64,000 nt of DNA from Capitulum mitella (taxonomy: Eukaryota > Arthropoda > Thecostraca > Pollicipedomorpha > Pollicipedidae). Positions 12,779-24,980 of this stretch are shown here, in pieces; position 1 is the stretch's first letter, and each line of letters begins with the position of its first letter. The position numbers and the translations under genes were made by a program. Under the pieces are notes generated by a model. That model made no database searches. It saw nothing but the letters and a program-made list of their open reading frames with translations, and had not been told where the DNA came from. The stretch is taken from contig CP099840.1 of the NCBI GenBank assembly GCA_030062745.1, forward strand, positions 11,856,437 through 11,920,436, written 5' to 3'.

Positions 12779-15700
12779 ATGCAGGCAGGTGGAGTCCGCC
12801 CCTCGGCCCATCCAGCCTGGACGGACCGACGGACGGCGCCTCCGGACAAGGCGGGGATCACCACAGACGTCAACCAAAATGAACTGAGCGCGCTGCGGCA
12901 GGCGCAGCTGAGGCTCTGCGTGCTGCCGCCGCAGCCATGCTTCGTGGCGTTCTTGGCGCAGCAGGTGGCGGCCGCCGACGCGGCGGCGTCCGAGCGGCCG
13001 CCGCCGGCTGCGGCCGGCGGCTGGCTGCCGAGCCGGGCCTGGCAGTGGCTGGTGACTGCTGCGGCTCCGCCGGCGGACCGTCCCGGCGTCCGGACGGAGC
13101 CGGCCGGCTCTCAGGACGGCGGCCGCGTCGGCGGCTGGGCCGCTCTCAAGTCGGCGGGCGTGGTCAGTACTCAGCTGGTCCAGGCTGCGAGTCCAGGCCT
13201 GGAGTCCTGCCCGAGTCCGTTGCTGGACTCCTCCCGCACGCCGCCCCCGGCGGAGCTGGACGGTCGTTCCCCGAAGTGGACCCGCCAAATCAGTGCCGAG
13301 ACGGCTGCTCATGTGCCCCCGAGCCTTGACACGCAGCTGAGTGTTGGGGCTCGTGAAGCAAGTGAAGAGGCCGCTACAGTAACGAACCCCCGGCCGAGAT
13401 TGAGTGACATTCCGCTGCCGTGCGGGCCGCCGCCAGAGACGAACTATCATCCTGAGGCGGCCTTGCCAGTGGCATCTGTTGACGGCTCGGCAGCTGCACC
13501 TCCCGGGACGCGTTGTCGCGAGCACCCACCAGCCGTACCCAGAGACCGGCCTGTTCTCTCAGCCTCCGGCGGACGCTGCCAGCCGTACAGGAGTCGGCGA
13601 GAGCGTCTGCCGTGCCAAGGGTGGCGCGAAGGCTGGCCGGGAGGTGGGAGACCCTGACGACGCGTCGCTGGCCGGTGCCGGCGCCCGCTCCGTTCCGCAG
13701 ACGCTCAGTACGGTGCCTGCCGTCGTCCCGGGAACGCTCGGCTCCCGACCTCCCCATTCGAGCGACACTCAGGCATCTCGGGCGCCGGAGTCGCCGCCGC
13801 TCAGTCAGGACAGCTCTCAGGAATCGCAGGCCACCAAGCCGGCCTCAGCCGAGCCGTGCTTGCCTCCAGAACCTCAGCGGGCAGCCGTGACCGCGGCCTG
13901 GCCGTGCGGCAGTCAGGGGTCTCAGTCGGCCGATGCCGCCTCGTCTAGCGCGTCCACGCCGCGCCGCCGGGGGCGCAAACGGAAGTCGCGTAACGTTGCA
14001 CCTCTGTCAGACCCTGGAGCACCATTCGACACGGCCATCCTGAAAACCATCGGCGAACGGATCAAGGAGCGCAGTCGGACGCTGGACGGTGGGCTGTCAC
14101 CGGCGCTGACAGCATCGCCGCCGCCGGCCGGGGACGGTGGCACGAGCGCTGCCGAGACCAAACAGCTGACCTCGCCGTGTAGGGTGGCCGTCGAGGTCCT
14201 CACGCCACAGTCTGTCAAGAGGCTGTGTCGCACGCACGGCGTCAAACTGGACCCGACCGACTCGCGGCGCGCCAGGCTCAAGTTCAGTCTGCGCGTGCTG
14301 AAGGACCGCGTGCGTCGGATTCTGCTGCCGGGCAGGCGCCGACAGACGTCGGGGTCCGGCGCCGGGCCCGTCCTTCAGCGGCCGGAAAAGTCTGACAGAC
14401 CGTCACAGCCGTCACAGCCGCCGGCTGCAGCCAGCCGCGCACAGGCGAAACGTCCTCCTTCGCTGGCGTCACGAAAAGCAGGATCCGGCTCACCGCGGCA
14501 ACCGGCGCCAAGCATTCTGTCCTCTTCCAACTCGTCAAAGCCGAAACAAACTCATGACAAACACCCGAAAGAGCTCATCCGAAACGTGAAAACTTCCATC
14601 TCTGAGGCGTGCAGGAAGGGCCGTCTGGTCAACAAGGCCCCTGGTGATAGTGCTGGCGCGGCGCAGAGGACGACGCCGAGCCAGTCTGTGTCCCGGGAGG
14701 CGGCCGAGCTGTCGAATGGCGGCGCCGCTCGTCCTGGCTCGTCCTCGTCCTCGTCCGGCGGCTCGGACCCGGTGGATGGCGAGGCGGGCATGGCCGCCAT
14801 TCTGAAGCGTCTGACGGCCCGCACGCTCCGGGGCGACTTCAAAATACCCAAGCGACGTCCGGACGCCGACCCGTCTCCGTCGCCGCCGTCGGCCGACAGC
14901 CTCGAAACGACGGCAGTGGCTGGAGATTGCACCTCGAAGCAGAGCGTCGCCGAGATGAGGGCGACGCGGGCCGCGACCCCCGCCGCTGTAGCAGCCGCCG
15001 ACAGACCGGACACGTTCGATCAGGAGAACACAGAGAAGCCACGGGTGTCCCCCACGCCGGCCGAGGGCGCTCCACGCCTGGATTGCAGTGGAGCTGTACC
15101 GGAAACATCGGACAAACAGCAGCTGACGGCGGCCCTCACCACGTCGGAGCAGCGGACTTTGACGCTGCCGGCGAAGGAGACATCGGGCGGCCTCGCGCCG
15201 GGCCCGGCGAACGCTACTGTCCGGGCCCGCACGGTCGTGTTTGAACCCCGGAAACCACACTCTGAACGGCCTAAAGTCAGTGGAACTGACTCGGGAGGCA
15301 GAACGCCGTCCCCGGCATCCATGACGATCACCGTCCAGGGCGAGCCGAATCCGTCGCCGACTCTGGCCGACGAGCCGGCGGCCCGGCCAGCCGTCCAGCT
15401 CTCCGCGCCTCTGAGGCCGACGCGGACGAGATCGCCGTGATCCAGGACGAGGACGCCGCGTCCGAGGCGGCCTCGAACGAGGTCGCGGTCCTGGACGGCG
15501 GGCAGGCGGCGCGCGGTCGGCGCGGCCCCGACCCGGCCCCGGAGCCGGCGCGCGGCCCCTACGAGTTCGTCGAGTTCGTCAGCGACGACCCGACCGAGAA
15601 CGCGGACAACAGCTCTGCCGAGTGGGAGGTGATGCGCCGGCTGACCTCGGACAGCGAGCGCTACCGCTTCGTGCGCGAACGCTGGCGCAACACGGACATC

Positions 15701-16297
15701 CCGGACCCGCACTGCTGCCTCACCCACTTCGGCTACCGGGCCGGCCTGGTGCGTGCCAACCTGGAGCGCCTGGGCTTGCTGAAGGGGCCCGTCCGCGGCC
15801 TAAAACGCGCGCTCTCCTCCTCGAGCGTGGGCCGGCCGGCCGGCAAGCGGGCGCGGCTGACGGCCGGCTGCTCGTTCGTGCTGGACTGGCTGCTGGCACA
15901 GGGCCGCAGCATGCGGACGGCCGGCCGCCTGCTGCCCTCGCTCGAGCTGCGCTGGCGCCAGATGGAGGCCGAGGCGGTCCGCTTCTGCCAGCAGCTGGCG
16001 CTCAACTTCATGCTGACGCCGGCGCAGCGCAGCTGGGAGCTGCAGAACCTGCAGACGTTCCAGCAGCAGCAGCTGGAGGCCGAGTTCGGCACGCGCGCGC
16101 GCCGCGCCGCCGAGCGCCTGAGGAGGGTCAAGGCTGAGACGGAGACCTTCTTCAAGTTCTACACCAACCTCAAGAACACGGCCGCCGAGAACGCGCTGTT
16201 CCTCACCGAGCAGCAGCGCCAGGAGGTGGAGGACTTTGAAAATTACATCGAGGGCATGGACACCGTGTACGGCAAGTGCCTGGACGCAGATCTCTGA
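12779..16297 (+). CDS. Large disordered protein of unknown function, frame broken twice
   Basis: A strong 3' splice site (CTCTCACTCTCTACAG at 12753-12768) precedes an ATG at 12779, and GC-rich coding-like sequence runs to TGA at 16297. The frame is open from 12779 to about 13,500 in frame 2 (MQAGGVRPSAHPAW...), then from about 13,500 to 15,440 in frame 0, then again in frame 2 to the end. The two shifts compensate. The middle is rich in Ser, Pro, Ala and Arg and must be largely disordered. The last 280 residues look folded: an acidic stretch (YEFVEFVSDDP), then helices with coiled-coil character (FVLDWLLAQGRSMRTAGR, RRAAERLRRVKAETETFFKF, ending GKCLDADL). I do not recognise the family. Nuclear function is possible from the basic patches (RRRGRKRKSR), but that is inference. 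The shifts may be assembly indels, a decaying gene or true frameshifting. Confidence 0.5.
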
Positions 16298-17775
16298 TGC
16301 GACTCACGCGTCTTAACGTAAGGCTAGAGAGTGGCTTTGTCCTGTTTGATGCGCGATTGCGTCCTTTGCTGTGTCCGGGTCCTGACAGTGCTGGCGGAAA
16401 CATTACAAGAACGCGGTGAAGCGCGGTCTGTTTGGGCGGAGGCGTGCCGGCAGCTGAGCTGATTTAAGACTGTTGACGTTGACGGGTGGACTTTCCAAAG
16501 CTCTTTCAAGAAACGTTGTACAAATGGCGCATCGCCGCTGAGGCGCTGCCTGTGATATGCTAGCCCAGAGCTTACGTTTTTGATGCGGCCCTCGTGCCGA
16601 GCGGTGGGAGCGTCTCGGAGAGGTGCGGACTGGTGCCGGTGAAATGTTAGCCCAGGACGGGTCGGGTGCATTCTGAGGGCTGATCACATATGGGCTGTCT
16701 GCTCCTGACACTGCCGTTGCGAGAGCCTCAGCGCTGCTAAACCTTTTTATCTCAGGTCTTCGTGCTTCGTCTGTGAGCCGCTCACGGCCAGACGAGTCCC
16801 TACTTGATCTCCAGCGCTCAAGTGCCCCCCCTCCCCATTTCTGATCTCGAGGTTTCACGGCGGTAGAATCATTTGTAGTCGTTTTTCAAGTCACCGCTGT
16901 GAGTGGCGAGCTTAATGTATGGCTTGTGATGGTGAAGGCCCGGTGCTCTGTGCTCCGTTTCTCGTCGGTCTGTGGCGTTTTCCCAGTTCCTGAGTTGGTG
17001 ATGGGCCGTTTCGTTCTCGTCAGTTGCCGCGAGCGGTGTGGTTTGATGCGTTCTCCGGTACTAGCTGCCGACCTGCCGACTTCATGTTTCACTCTGCACC
17101 AGATATTTTGGTCGCCGAAATGGAGGCCTGTACCTGCGTAATTCGGTCGCTTTTTTTTGGTTTGTACATTGCATATGAAGTATTGCTGAATGTTGGAAGT
17201 CGCGCGAGTGTTGACAGAGAGATTCGGCGTTCGTCTCTCTCGATTTCTGCTCTCTTCTCTGGATCTGTCCGCGGCGGAAGATTCGGGTGTCTGGTCGGCG
17301 GCCACTTCAGCTGCACGTGGATGCCTAGTCCGCGAGCACGCGGTGCATGGCCGTGCTCTGACATGAGTCCGCCCAGTCCAGTGCCTTCTCGGTCTGCTCC
17401 CTGCTCCGTTGTGATCGTTTTCCAGCTCTCGTGCGAAGCCTGCAGCGACCCGTCCGCGTTTGACATCGGGAGAAGCGCCCACGCGATCGATATTCCAGCA
17501 ATAAATCCCGTTTTCGAGCCGAGCGTTTAATATATGTCGTGGAAGGACGCGGAATTGGCAGCATGCAAGAGTTCTAGACGTTACTTTTGCGTACCTGGCC
17601 TTCTTAAAATATTTGGCCTCGCCTCGTTGTATTTTGTTTCAGTGCGCTCCATCGTTTGATAACGTCTTTTAACTCGTAAACTAACCAGAGAAGTCGCGCA
17701 TTATTTGTTCCCGCCCAGAATACAGCAGACGGCTGCCTCGGTTCGGTCGATGTTAATGCTTCATCATCGTTCAAC
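16298..17775. other. Spacer downstream of the 12.8-16.3 kb gene
   Basis: This should hold the 3' UTR of the upstream gene and the promoter region of the LRRC49-like gene. The ORFs here are short, overlap on both strands and show no family resemblance. No poly(A) signal can be singled out with confidence. Confidence 0.35.
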
Positions 17776-17886
17776 ATGAACACGAGTGCCGCTGCCCCGG
17801 AAGTCGTTGAGGTCGAGCCTCTCTTGGCCTGGAAGCACTTCCGCGGGGCCCGCCGCCCCGGTTCCCATCGATTTAACAGAGAGAAG
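17776..17886 (+). CDS. Possible first coding exon of the LRRC49-like gene
   Basis: An ATG in a good context (CAACATGA) opens MNTSAAAPEVVEVEPLLAWK and runs 37 codons to a plausible donor AGAGAAG/GTGTGG. The exon ends in phase 0, as needed to join the exon starting at 18998. No sequence similarity supports it, so it is tentative. An ATG at 18947 in the frame of the next exon is the alternative start. Confidence 0.3.
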
Positions 17887-18997
17887 GTGTGGGGCGGAGC
17901 CAAACCGCTCCGCTCCGTGATCTTCCAATCGATGATTGCGACCTTAGTACACGCAACTCGGCCGTTGTTGGATCGATGGCTCGAGTCGGTCGCGCCGACC
18001 CGGCCAGCAGGAGGCGACGAGCTGCCGACGCGAGCGGTCGTGATGACGGCGGCGGCATGAGAAAGACATCAAGCAGGTCAGTTCATGGTGACGGTGACTG
18101 CATGAAGAGAACAATGTCGGTCAGGTCAGTTCATGGTACCAGGATGAGAAGGACGTCAGGCAGTATTACTTGTGGAGGAATTTTTCGGAGCATCGCCCTC
18201 GTCTTGTGCTGTACTCTATCTATACAGAAGGCGGGAAGTGTAATGACTACTGCACAGAGGATTGATTTAAATAATAACATGCAAGACGATGACGATCATC
18301 CGAAAAATTCCTCTATCCCTAATACAAACACACGGTATCAATCACTCCGTAAAACGCCAGGCAGGGTCAGCTCATTGAACTGAATTGAATTGAATTGAGG
18401 TCAGCTCATCCATGACTGCATGAAGAGGACTTCGTGGGGGCAGGTCAAGGCGACTATGTGCAGGGACTCAGCCAGGATTTTTTTTTTAACGGGGGGCCTG
18501 GAGCTCATGGTGAACTTAAAATTATACGAAAGCCACCTATCGGGAAGACGACGTGCAATTGTTTTCACAAAAAATGCGGGCCTAAGGGGGCGGGGTTCAG
18601 GCAAGGGTGTCGATGTGTCGGGGTAGGCTATGGCATGTAGAGGTCGTCAGGCGGCTCATGTTATAACAATGGTGTTATAACAACGGCTCATGTTATAACA
18701 ACAATATAACAATGCCCGGAAGGTTAGTTGCCATTAAGCGTTGGTTGGCTACAGTGGCATGTTTTGTGGCATTTGTTCTGCGAGCAGAGGAACGACATCC
18801 AACCAAAAAGCTTCCCCGTGGACCAGCACAAAGGAGCATCCAAAAAGTGGGGAAAGGGGAAGACAAAGTCGTTTTGACATAGGGCTTATGTTAAATTTCC
18901 AAAGAGGGGTCACGATTACCCCACCCTCTCGCCCGCATCTGCGCCAATGTTGTCAGCTGTCTGCGTTAGCTATAGTTCTGTTGAGGTATCCGGACAG

Positions 18998-21900
18998 CGG
19001 GGGCCAGGTCTGATGCTGGCGGGTGCCGTTCGGGAGAGAGTCAGCCAACCTGCTACCGACAGGCTCGGACGAAGCGCCGGTACGAGAGCCATTCCTCTGG
19101 TCGGCGCCGTCGACGTCCATGGGACGCCAGCCGACGCCGCCGCCGCCGCCGCCACCGCCGCTCCAGATAAGGACGTGCCGGAAACGTCGGAGAAACAGAA
19201 GAGGGTCAAAGTAACGTTTGATGGGTGAGCCTCCAGCAACAGCGTAGCCAGGATTTTCGCCGTGGGAAGAGGGGTGGGTCAAGGCCAAAATGAGAAATGT
19301 TTGGTACTATTCTTGCCATTTGACTGCAAACGCGGAAAAATTGACGCTCTGATATAGCACACCTGGGGACTGGAAAATGAAATAAAAGTGAATCGCTTTT
19401 CAGTTTTAGAGTATTTTCGTCTTTTTAAAGAAATCATTTGTGATAACAGATCAATGAAATCAGTCAAACCCCTCACCATAAGGGGGTCGATCGGCCCCTC
19501 CAATCTCCCTCTGGCTACGACAGTCGCCGGTCAAAGTGGTCTCCGGATGTTCGCTGTTAATAATGTCAGACCCGTTTTTTGTGTTAAAAAGACCGGACGC
19601 ACCGTCAGGCTTGTAGTGGTGCAGTTAGTGACGCAGTCAAAAATGGGCAGTGGGGCAGCCCAGACCCCCTGACATCCTAGATGGTCCGTATCAGAGAAAG
19701 AAACGCACGATATAGGGGATTTCCACAAGTCCGTCGGGGCCGTTTGCTTCGGGAAGAGGCTCATTTCTGCCTGGTGGTCTCGCGAGAGAAATCCTGGCAA
19801 CGCGCCGCTGTCGCGAATGACGCCGCCTTAATGAATCCGTAATTCGGGGACAGCTACCCGTGTTCCATTCAGTACATAGAGCCGCGCCCGCTCTAGTCTG
19901 ATGTGGTGCCTATCGAGTCTGGTGTGTTCCGTACAGACGTCGTGCCTCGCACCCTGATAAAACCTCTGCTCGGCTGGGGGCGACTGCAGGCCGCGACCGA
20001 TGTTACAACCCCTCACCCGGCGCCATCCGCTCCCGCGCCAGCCAGGGCCTGTTCAGCTGGCCAGAGACGGTCGACAAGTCGGTCAACCTGCTGACCGTGC
20101 AGCACAACTTCATCAGCCGCGTGCCGGACGGCCTGTACCTGCCGGCCGTCGTCCTGCTGGACCTGTACGACAATCAGCTGGAGAGGATGAACGGACTGCG
20201 CCATCTGGAGACGCTGCGCGTTCTGGTCGTCGCCAGGAACAGGTCAGACTGTTGGAACTGTGAAAAACTTCTAATATATTTGGAAAATCAATATGCTGTG
20301 ACGGATTTCACGACTCAGAGCGACTTGGACATTCTGGAGGAGTTGCACAATGATACCTGGCACGATTTCTCTGGACAAGATCAAGTCATGTATCATTCAT
20401 GGTCTGCACATAATGTTCCTATATTAGTTTTACCGTTTGCATGCAGCGGATTGCATCTTAAAGATATCCCTTGCATTACACTGACGTTTTTGTCCGCGCA
20501 AAAGAACTGGGATTATCAGCGAAACATTGTGAAGTAACCTTTTTACTCCAGGTTACGAAAAATTGAGGGCCTCGAGCACTTAGTCCACCTGGAGATCCTC
20601 GACCTGCACAGCAACTACATCAGCCGCATCTCGGGCATGGACACGCTGACCCGTCTGCGCGTGCTGAACGCCTCCAACAACTGCATCCGCACCGTCTCCA
20701 GCCTACACTGTCTGGCCGGCCTGCAGCACCTGAACCTGCGCGGCAACGCCATCCGCCGGCTGGCCGGTCTCGAGAACCTGCCGCGCCTGGTCAAGCTGAA
20801 CCTCTCGCACAACGACATCCGCAGGTCAGCGATCGCACCGGGACGATCTGGTCCCGAGAGAGCTTGTGTGCCGGTCCGCCGGGGGTTGTTATGTCTCGTC
20901 GTACGAGCACGATACGCCCTGTCGCTGTTCTGTGGCGAGGCCATTGTTCCATGTCCAGTGTGTATCATATCTCCGCAGCACTGTGTGTGGTGTTTTGTCG
21001 CATTTTGACTTGGTATGCGGAACTTTGGTAAAACAGATAGATTGAAACATATGACCATGGCTAACTGCGAAGTCGTGCATGATGTTGCCTGCTCCGGACG
21101 CTTAATTAATTGGCTGATTTTCCCACGGTTCGCACGCAGGCCTGAAGACATCGAGTGTTTGGTTAACTGCCAGCAGCTGGAGGACCTGTCTCTGAACGGC
21201 ACCACAGTAGCCGGTCATCCCGGCTACCACCCATTCCTCTACAAACTCAGACATCTGAAGCTGCTGGATGGGATGCACGTGAGTTGTGCGGGCTATTGAG
21301 TTACCGACGTTTCAGTCACGTGGATGCCGCTACTGGCTGGCTCAAGTCCCTCAGTCATTCTCCTCATGAAAGTGTCCTGTTCTGTTTTAAGTTATTCGGG
21401 CTAATCTGATCGTCAAGAAAACCTTACGATTATCTTAACAGCTTCACTCCGTTCCACATTCCGTGTGTTGTCCGTGTTTCTCCGTTATATGACACGTTCT
21501 TTGTGGAACAGACAAAAGTATCGTAATCTTAACTCATCAGCTGCTACCCACGACATTTGACCGAACAGCATGACATACTGTCAGGCAATCCTACTCGTTT
21601 TCGTTCCATGGCTACCCTGCTATAAAATACCAAGCGCTAAATGACAGGCGAACGTAAAGATAAAAAAGATAAAGTACTCAGATCGCTGCCTCGTCTCAAG
21701 CAACGGGACTTGAAGCTTTAGACATTCGCAGCCCACTCAGCGTCGTTAGCCTTATATTCAGTATGCGGCCTGAGCTGCTCTCCTGAGACGGTGCGCTCCC
21801 TGTGTCTTGGCCTGTGGTGAGCGGCCCTGCGCGGCCGGCAGGTGGAGCGGGGGCTGGAGGAGCCGGTCGGCGCCGACGCCGGAGTGCCGGGGCCGCCGCT

Positions 21901-24598
21901 GCCGCCGCCGACGGCCCTCCGGCGCAGTCGGACCGAGAGCTGTCTGCGCGGCGGCGGCCGGCCGGCGCGGCCGCGCTCCCTGGACCGGCCGGCCGGCGGC
22001 GCGGCGCCGATCGTGGCGCAGGGCCGCTCCATGTCGGCGCTGCGGCCCGGCGCCGAGCGGCAGACGGCCGTGCGGCGGCCGGCGCGCGTGCGGCGGCAGT
22101 CGGGCCGCGCCGGCCGGCCTGGCCCGGCCCGACTGCCCGACCTGGTGCCAGCCTGCGAGCGGGCCGCGGCCGCTGCTGCCGCCGCCGCAGCAGCCAGCGC
22201 CAGCGCCAGCGTAAGCTCGGCCAGCTCCGTCAGCGACGACGTGCTGCCGCCGCCGCCGCCCGGCTGCGGCTGCGGTGACAGAGGCAAGGCGGGCCGCGCC
22301 GCCACCGCCCGTCCCGCACCGCCGGAGGGGCTGCGAGCGAGTGACGCCCTGCTGGAGATCCGCGATGCCAGCCTGACTGTGTCCGGCGACAGGGCGCTCA
22401 GGTGAGACGTTCTGTTGGGGCAAGTCTTGTGGCCTAGGCCGTGTTTCGCCGCGGATACAGGGCGTCGGCGATAACTGTCTGAGACACAGTTCTTTGAAAA
22501 ACAATTCTGAAACCCCAGTCTCTTAATGACTGATCTATTACTCTGGATAAAGTGTCGCTTTTAAGAGTATTTGGAATTACATTGGTAGTGGTGTTGTGAA
22601 CACAGATGTATGTTTACATGTAATCGGAACGTAATTTTACTCATATTACTAAAAAAATTATTTTAATTTAATTTTGCTCGTAATTTTACTCCGAAACTAC
22701 TAAAAAAACAAACATTCGGTTTCGAGGAAGACGTGTACTCACTAACACACTCACTTCACAGGCATATTTATTTAACACACTATTCGGTGATCGGCGCTGG
22801 TTTTACCGAGGCTAGAATGTCCGGTGACCCATTTTTGTCACGGCTTTCGGAAATTCGGCTGACTGGCCGCCGGCGCGTTCCAGGATGCTGAGCACCTGGG
22901 ACCCGAAGGAGGGTCCACAGGTGCGCTCCATCACCTTCAGCCGGCTCAACTTTGACCAGCTGGCGCCGTTGTTCCCCGCGCTTCGCGAGCGGTTCCCGAA
23001 CGCGGTCGGGTTCCGGTTCGGCGCCGTGCGGCTGTCGTCTCTGGCGCAGGTGACCGCGCTGGCTGCGCTGCGCGAGCTGCACCAGCTGACGGTGGAGCCG
23101 GCCGGGAACCCGGCGGCGGGCCGCCCGCTGTGGCGCCAGTTCACTGTATACCGGCTCCACCACTGCGGCCTGCGCCAGCTGGACGAGCGGCCGGTCACCG
23201 CTGAGGAGGCGGCCGCGGCCGCGGCGTCGTTCGGCCCGCTCGGCCGCCTGGCCTTCTGCTGTCTGCCTGAGGCGCGCCTGGTGGAGATCGCCGAGCAGCT
23301 CTGGTTCAGCGACATCCGGGGAAAGAGTGAGCAGCCGTTTGGCGACCCATGAGGCGTGACCGCGGCCTCAACCGAGAGAGGGATGCAGCTGTGAGGCTAC
23401 CGTTTCTTAGAGTGGTGCTGATCACTGGTGTAGCGTATCGGCTGGAGGGGTCGTCATCTCGTATGACTGAGGGAGCTCACTTACCGTAGTGACCTATCTT
23501 TTTTACGCTTGTCTCAGGCGCCACAGTTTTTGTTTTTCGTACCCTTTACCATTCAAGATTTTTCTTATTTTCGCTACCGATCTACACAGTTGACGAACGT
23601 TATTAACACCGGAACCACAAGGACTTGGTGGCCGTTCACCGACTATTCGGTCCTAATTTATGTGTAAGGCGCATATCACTGAAGAATCACTGACTGTGCA
23701 GCTGCACGGCCACCAGCCGTCGGGCCGCCTCACACGTTCGGCGTCAGCTCTTGCCCTTCTCACTGGATCTGTGCGCCGCAGACGCCGAGGCGAAGCAGAC
23801 GCTGCAGTTGGTCCAGAAGCGGCTGGCAGACCCCCGGCTCCAGAGCGTCATCGAGCGAGAGGCGCTCTTCTATTGTCCGAGGCAGCAGCAGTGCTCGGTA
23901 CGTACCGCTCCGCGCACGGCTGTTGAACATATCGAGGGGCCAACCGAGCAACTCCGAGCCGTCGTGAATAATGCACAGTATGATGGTGTGTAATGTTATT
24001 TGTAAGGTGGAGTTTCTTCGGGAGTAACAGGTGGAAGAAAATCCGTGTCATGTTGCAGATAAAAGGCGTCCGCACACTGGTGACGTTCATGTCGTGATGT
24101 TGTGACATGCCGTGACGGTGTGACACGCCGTGACAGTGACGGCATGTTGCAGCACTCGGCGCGACGGTGTGACGCGCCGTGACGGTGCCGGCCTGTTGCA
24201 GTACTCATTATGACGATGTGACGCGCCGTGACGGTGCCGGCCTGTTGCAGTACTCATTATGACGATGTGACGCGTCGTGACGGCGCCGGCCTGTTGCAGT
24301 ACTCATTATGACGATGTGATGCGCCGTGACGGTGCCGGCCTGTTGCAGTACTCATTATGACGATGTGATGCGCCGTGACGGTGCCGGCCTGTTGCAGTAC
24401 TCGGCCATGGAGGAGTCGATCCGCTCGGCCCAGCGGTCGGTGCGCGCGCTGCGCCAGTACCAGGGCGTGCTGCCGTCGCTGCTGCGGGAGTTCAGCGCCA
24501 CGGTGGTGCACCAGCGGCGCGCCGGCGCGGCCGCCACCAGCCACCAGGCGCGCTCGCTGCTGGACGAGCTGGGCGGCCGGGACGACCTGTTCTCGTGA
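18998..24598 (+). CDS. LRRC49: LRRC49-like leucine-rich-repeat protein (tubulin polyglutamylase complex subunit)
   Basis: Eight exons join with matching phases: 18998-19224, 19937-20242, 20552-20824, 21140-21278, 21842-22401, 22884-23326, 23782-23897, 24398-24598 (TGA); about 755 codons. The second to fourth carry SDS22-like leucine-rich repeats (LLTVQHNFISRVPDGLY, LEILDLHSNYISRISGMD, LQHLNLRGNAIRRLAGLENL, LVKLNLSHNDIRRPEDIECL). Exon 21842-22401 is a Gly/Ala/Pro/Arg-rich low-complexity insert with a poly-Ala run. The next (RMLSTWDPKEGPQVRSITFS ... LTVEPAGNPAAGRPLWRQF) resembles the conserved C-terminal LRR-like module of LRRC49. The last two exons are helical. LRRC49 is known as a subunit of the TTLL1 tubulin polyglutamylase complex, acting on centrioles, cilia and neuronal microtubules. 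The first exon boundary is the least sure. The last acceptor lies in a 49-bp tandem array. Confidence 0.72.
24104..24397. repeat. 49-bp minisatellite carrying six copies of the last LRRC49 acceptor
   Basis: Six units of exactly 49 bp, each with the acceptor-like GGCCTGTTGCAG/TACTC, have their AG at 24152, 24201, 24250, 24299, 24348 and 24397. Only the last leads into the real exon (TACTCGGCCATGG). In the four before it the sequence after AG reads TAC TCA TTA TGA, a stop within four codons. Confidence 0.92.
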
Positions 24599-24904
24599 CG
24601 CCGTCACACGGCACGGCCGGCCAGCCGAGCGCGCTGCACCACCTGGCGTTCGGCCGCCGGGGCTCCAGGCTTTTTAAGCGCACAACGCGTAAGATTTCTT
24701 GGTGGCATGGTGTGTAAGACATTGGCCAGTTGCAGAACACATTTTGTTCAAAGTGGTTATGGCAGCAGTGCTTACCAATCTAGTGTTGCCATGTTTCTGT
24801 GTTCCGGACTGATATCGGCTGCCCCCCGCGCCGCTCCGTTCCATGTACCACAGCTCCAGTGCTCTTCCAGTTTAGAATATCCACGTGTCTCAAGCCGCAG
24901 GCCT

Positions 24905-24980
24905 CTGTTTCGCCTCGGCGTCACGTGATGCCGGCATCGGGCCCTTGTTGTTTCGCCTCGGTGTCACGTGACCGCCGGCC
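24905..24980. promoter_or_regulatory. Pair of CACGTG E-boxes in a short direct repeat
   Basis: Two copies of a 41-bp-spaced block share TTTCGCCTCGG.GTCACGTGA. The second contains GTCACGTGAC, which equals the E-box/CLEAR consensus recognised by bHLH-Zip factors. It lies in the spacer between the convergent ends of LRRC49 and GPN2, so a promoter role is uncertain. It may be the 3' UTR of either gene or an enhancer. Confidence 0.3.

Noticed and set aside
12734-15260. Long minus-strand ORFs opposite the 12.8-16.3 kb gene
   Set aside because: They mirror the GC-rich plus-strand coding sequence. Their Arg/Ala/Gly-rich translations have no protein-like pattern, while the plus strand has an acceptor, a start and a folded C terminus.
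21758-22504. Minus-strand 248-codon ORF
   Set aside because: It is the shadow of the GC-rich low-complexity LRRC49 exon on the plus strand, whose boundaries and phases fit the flanking exons.
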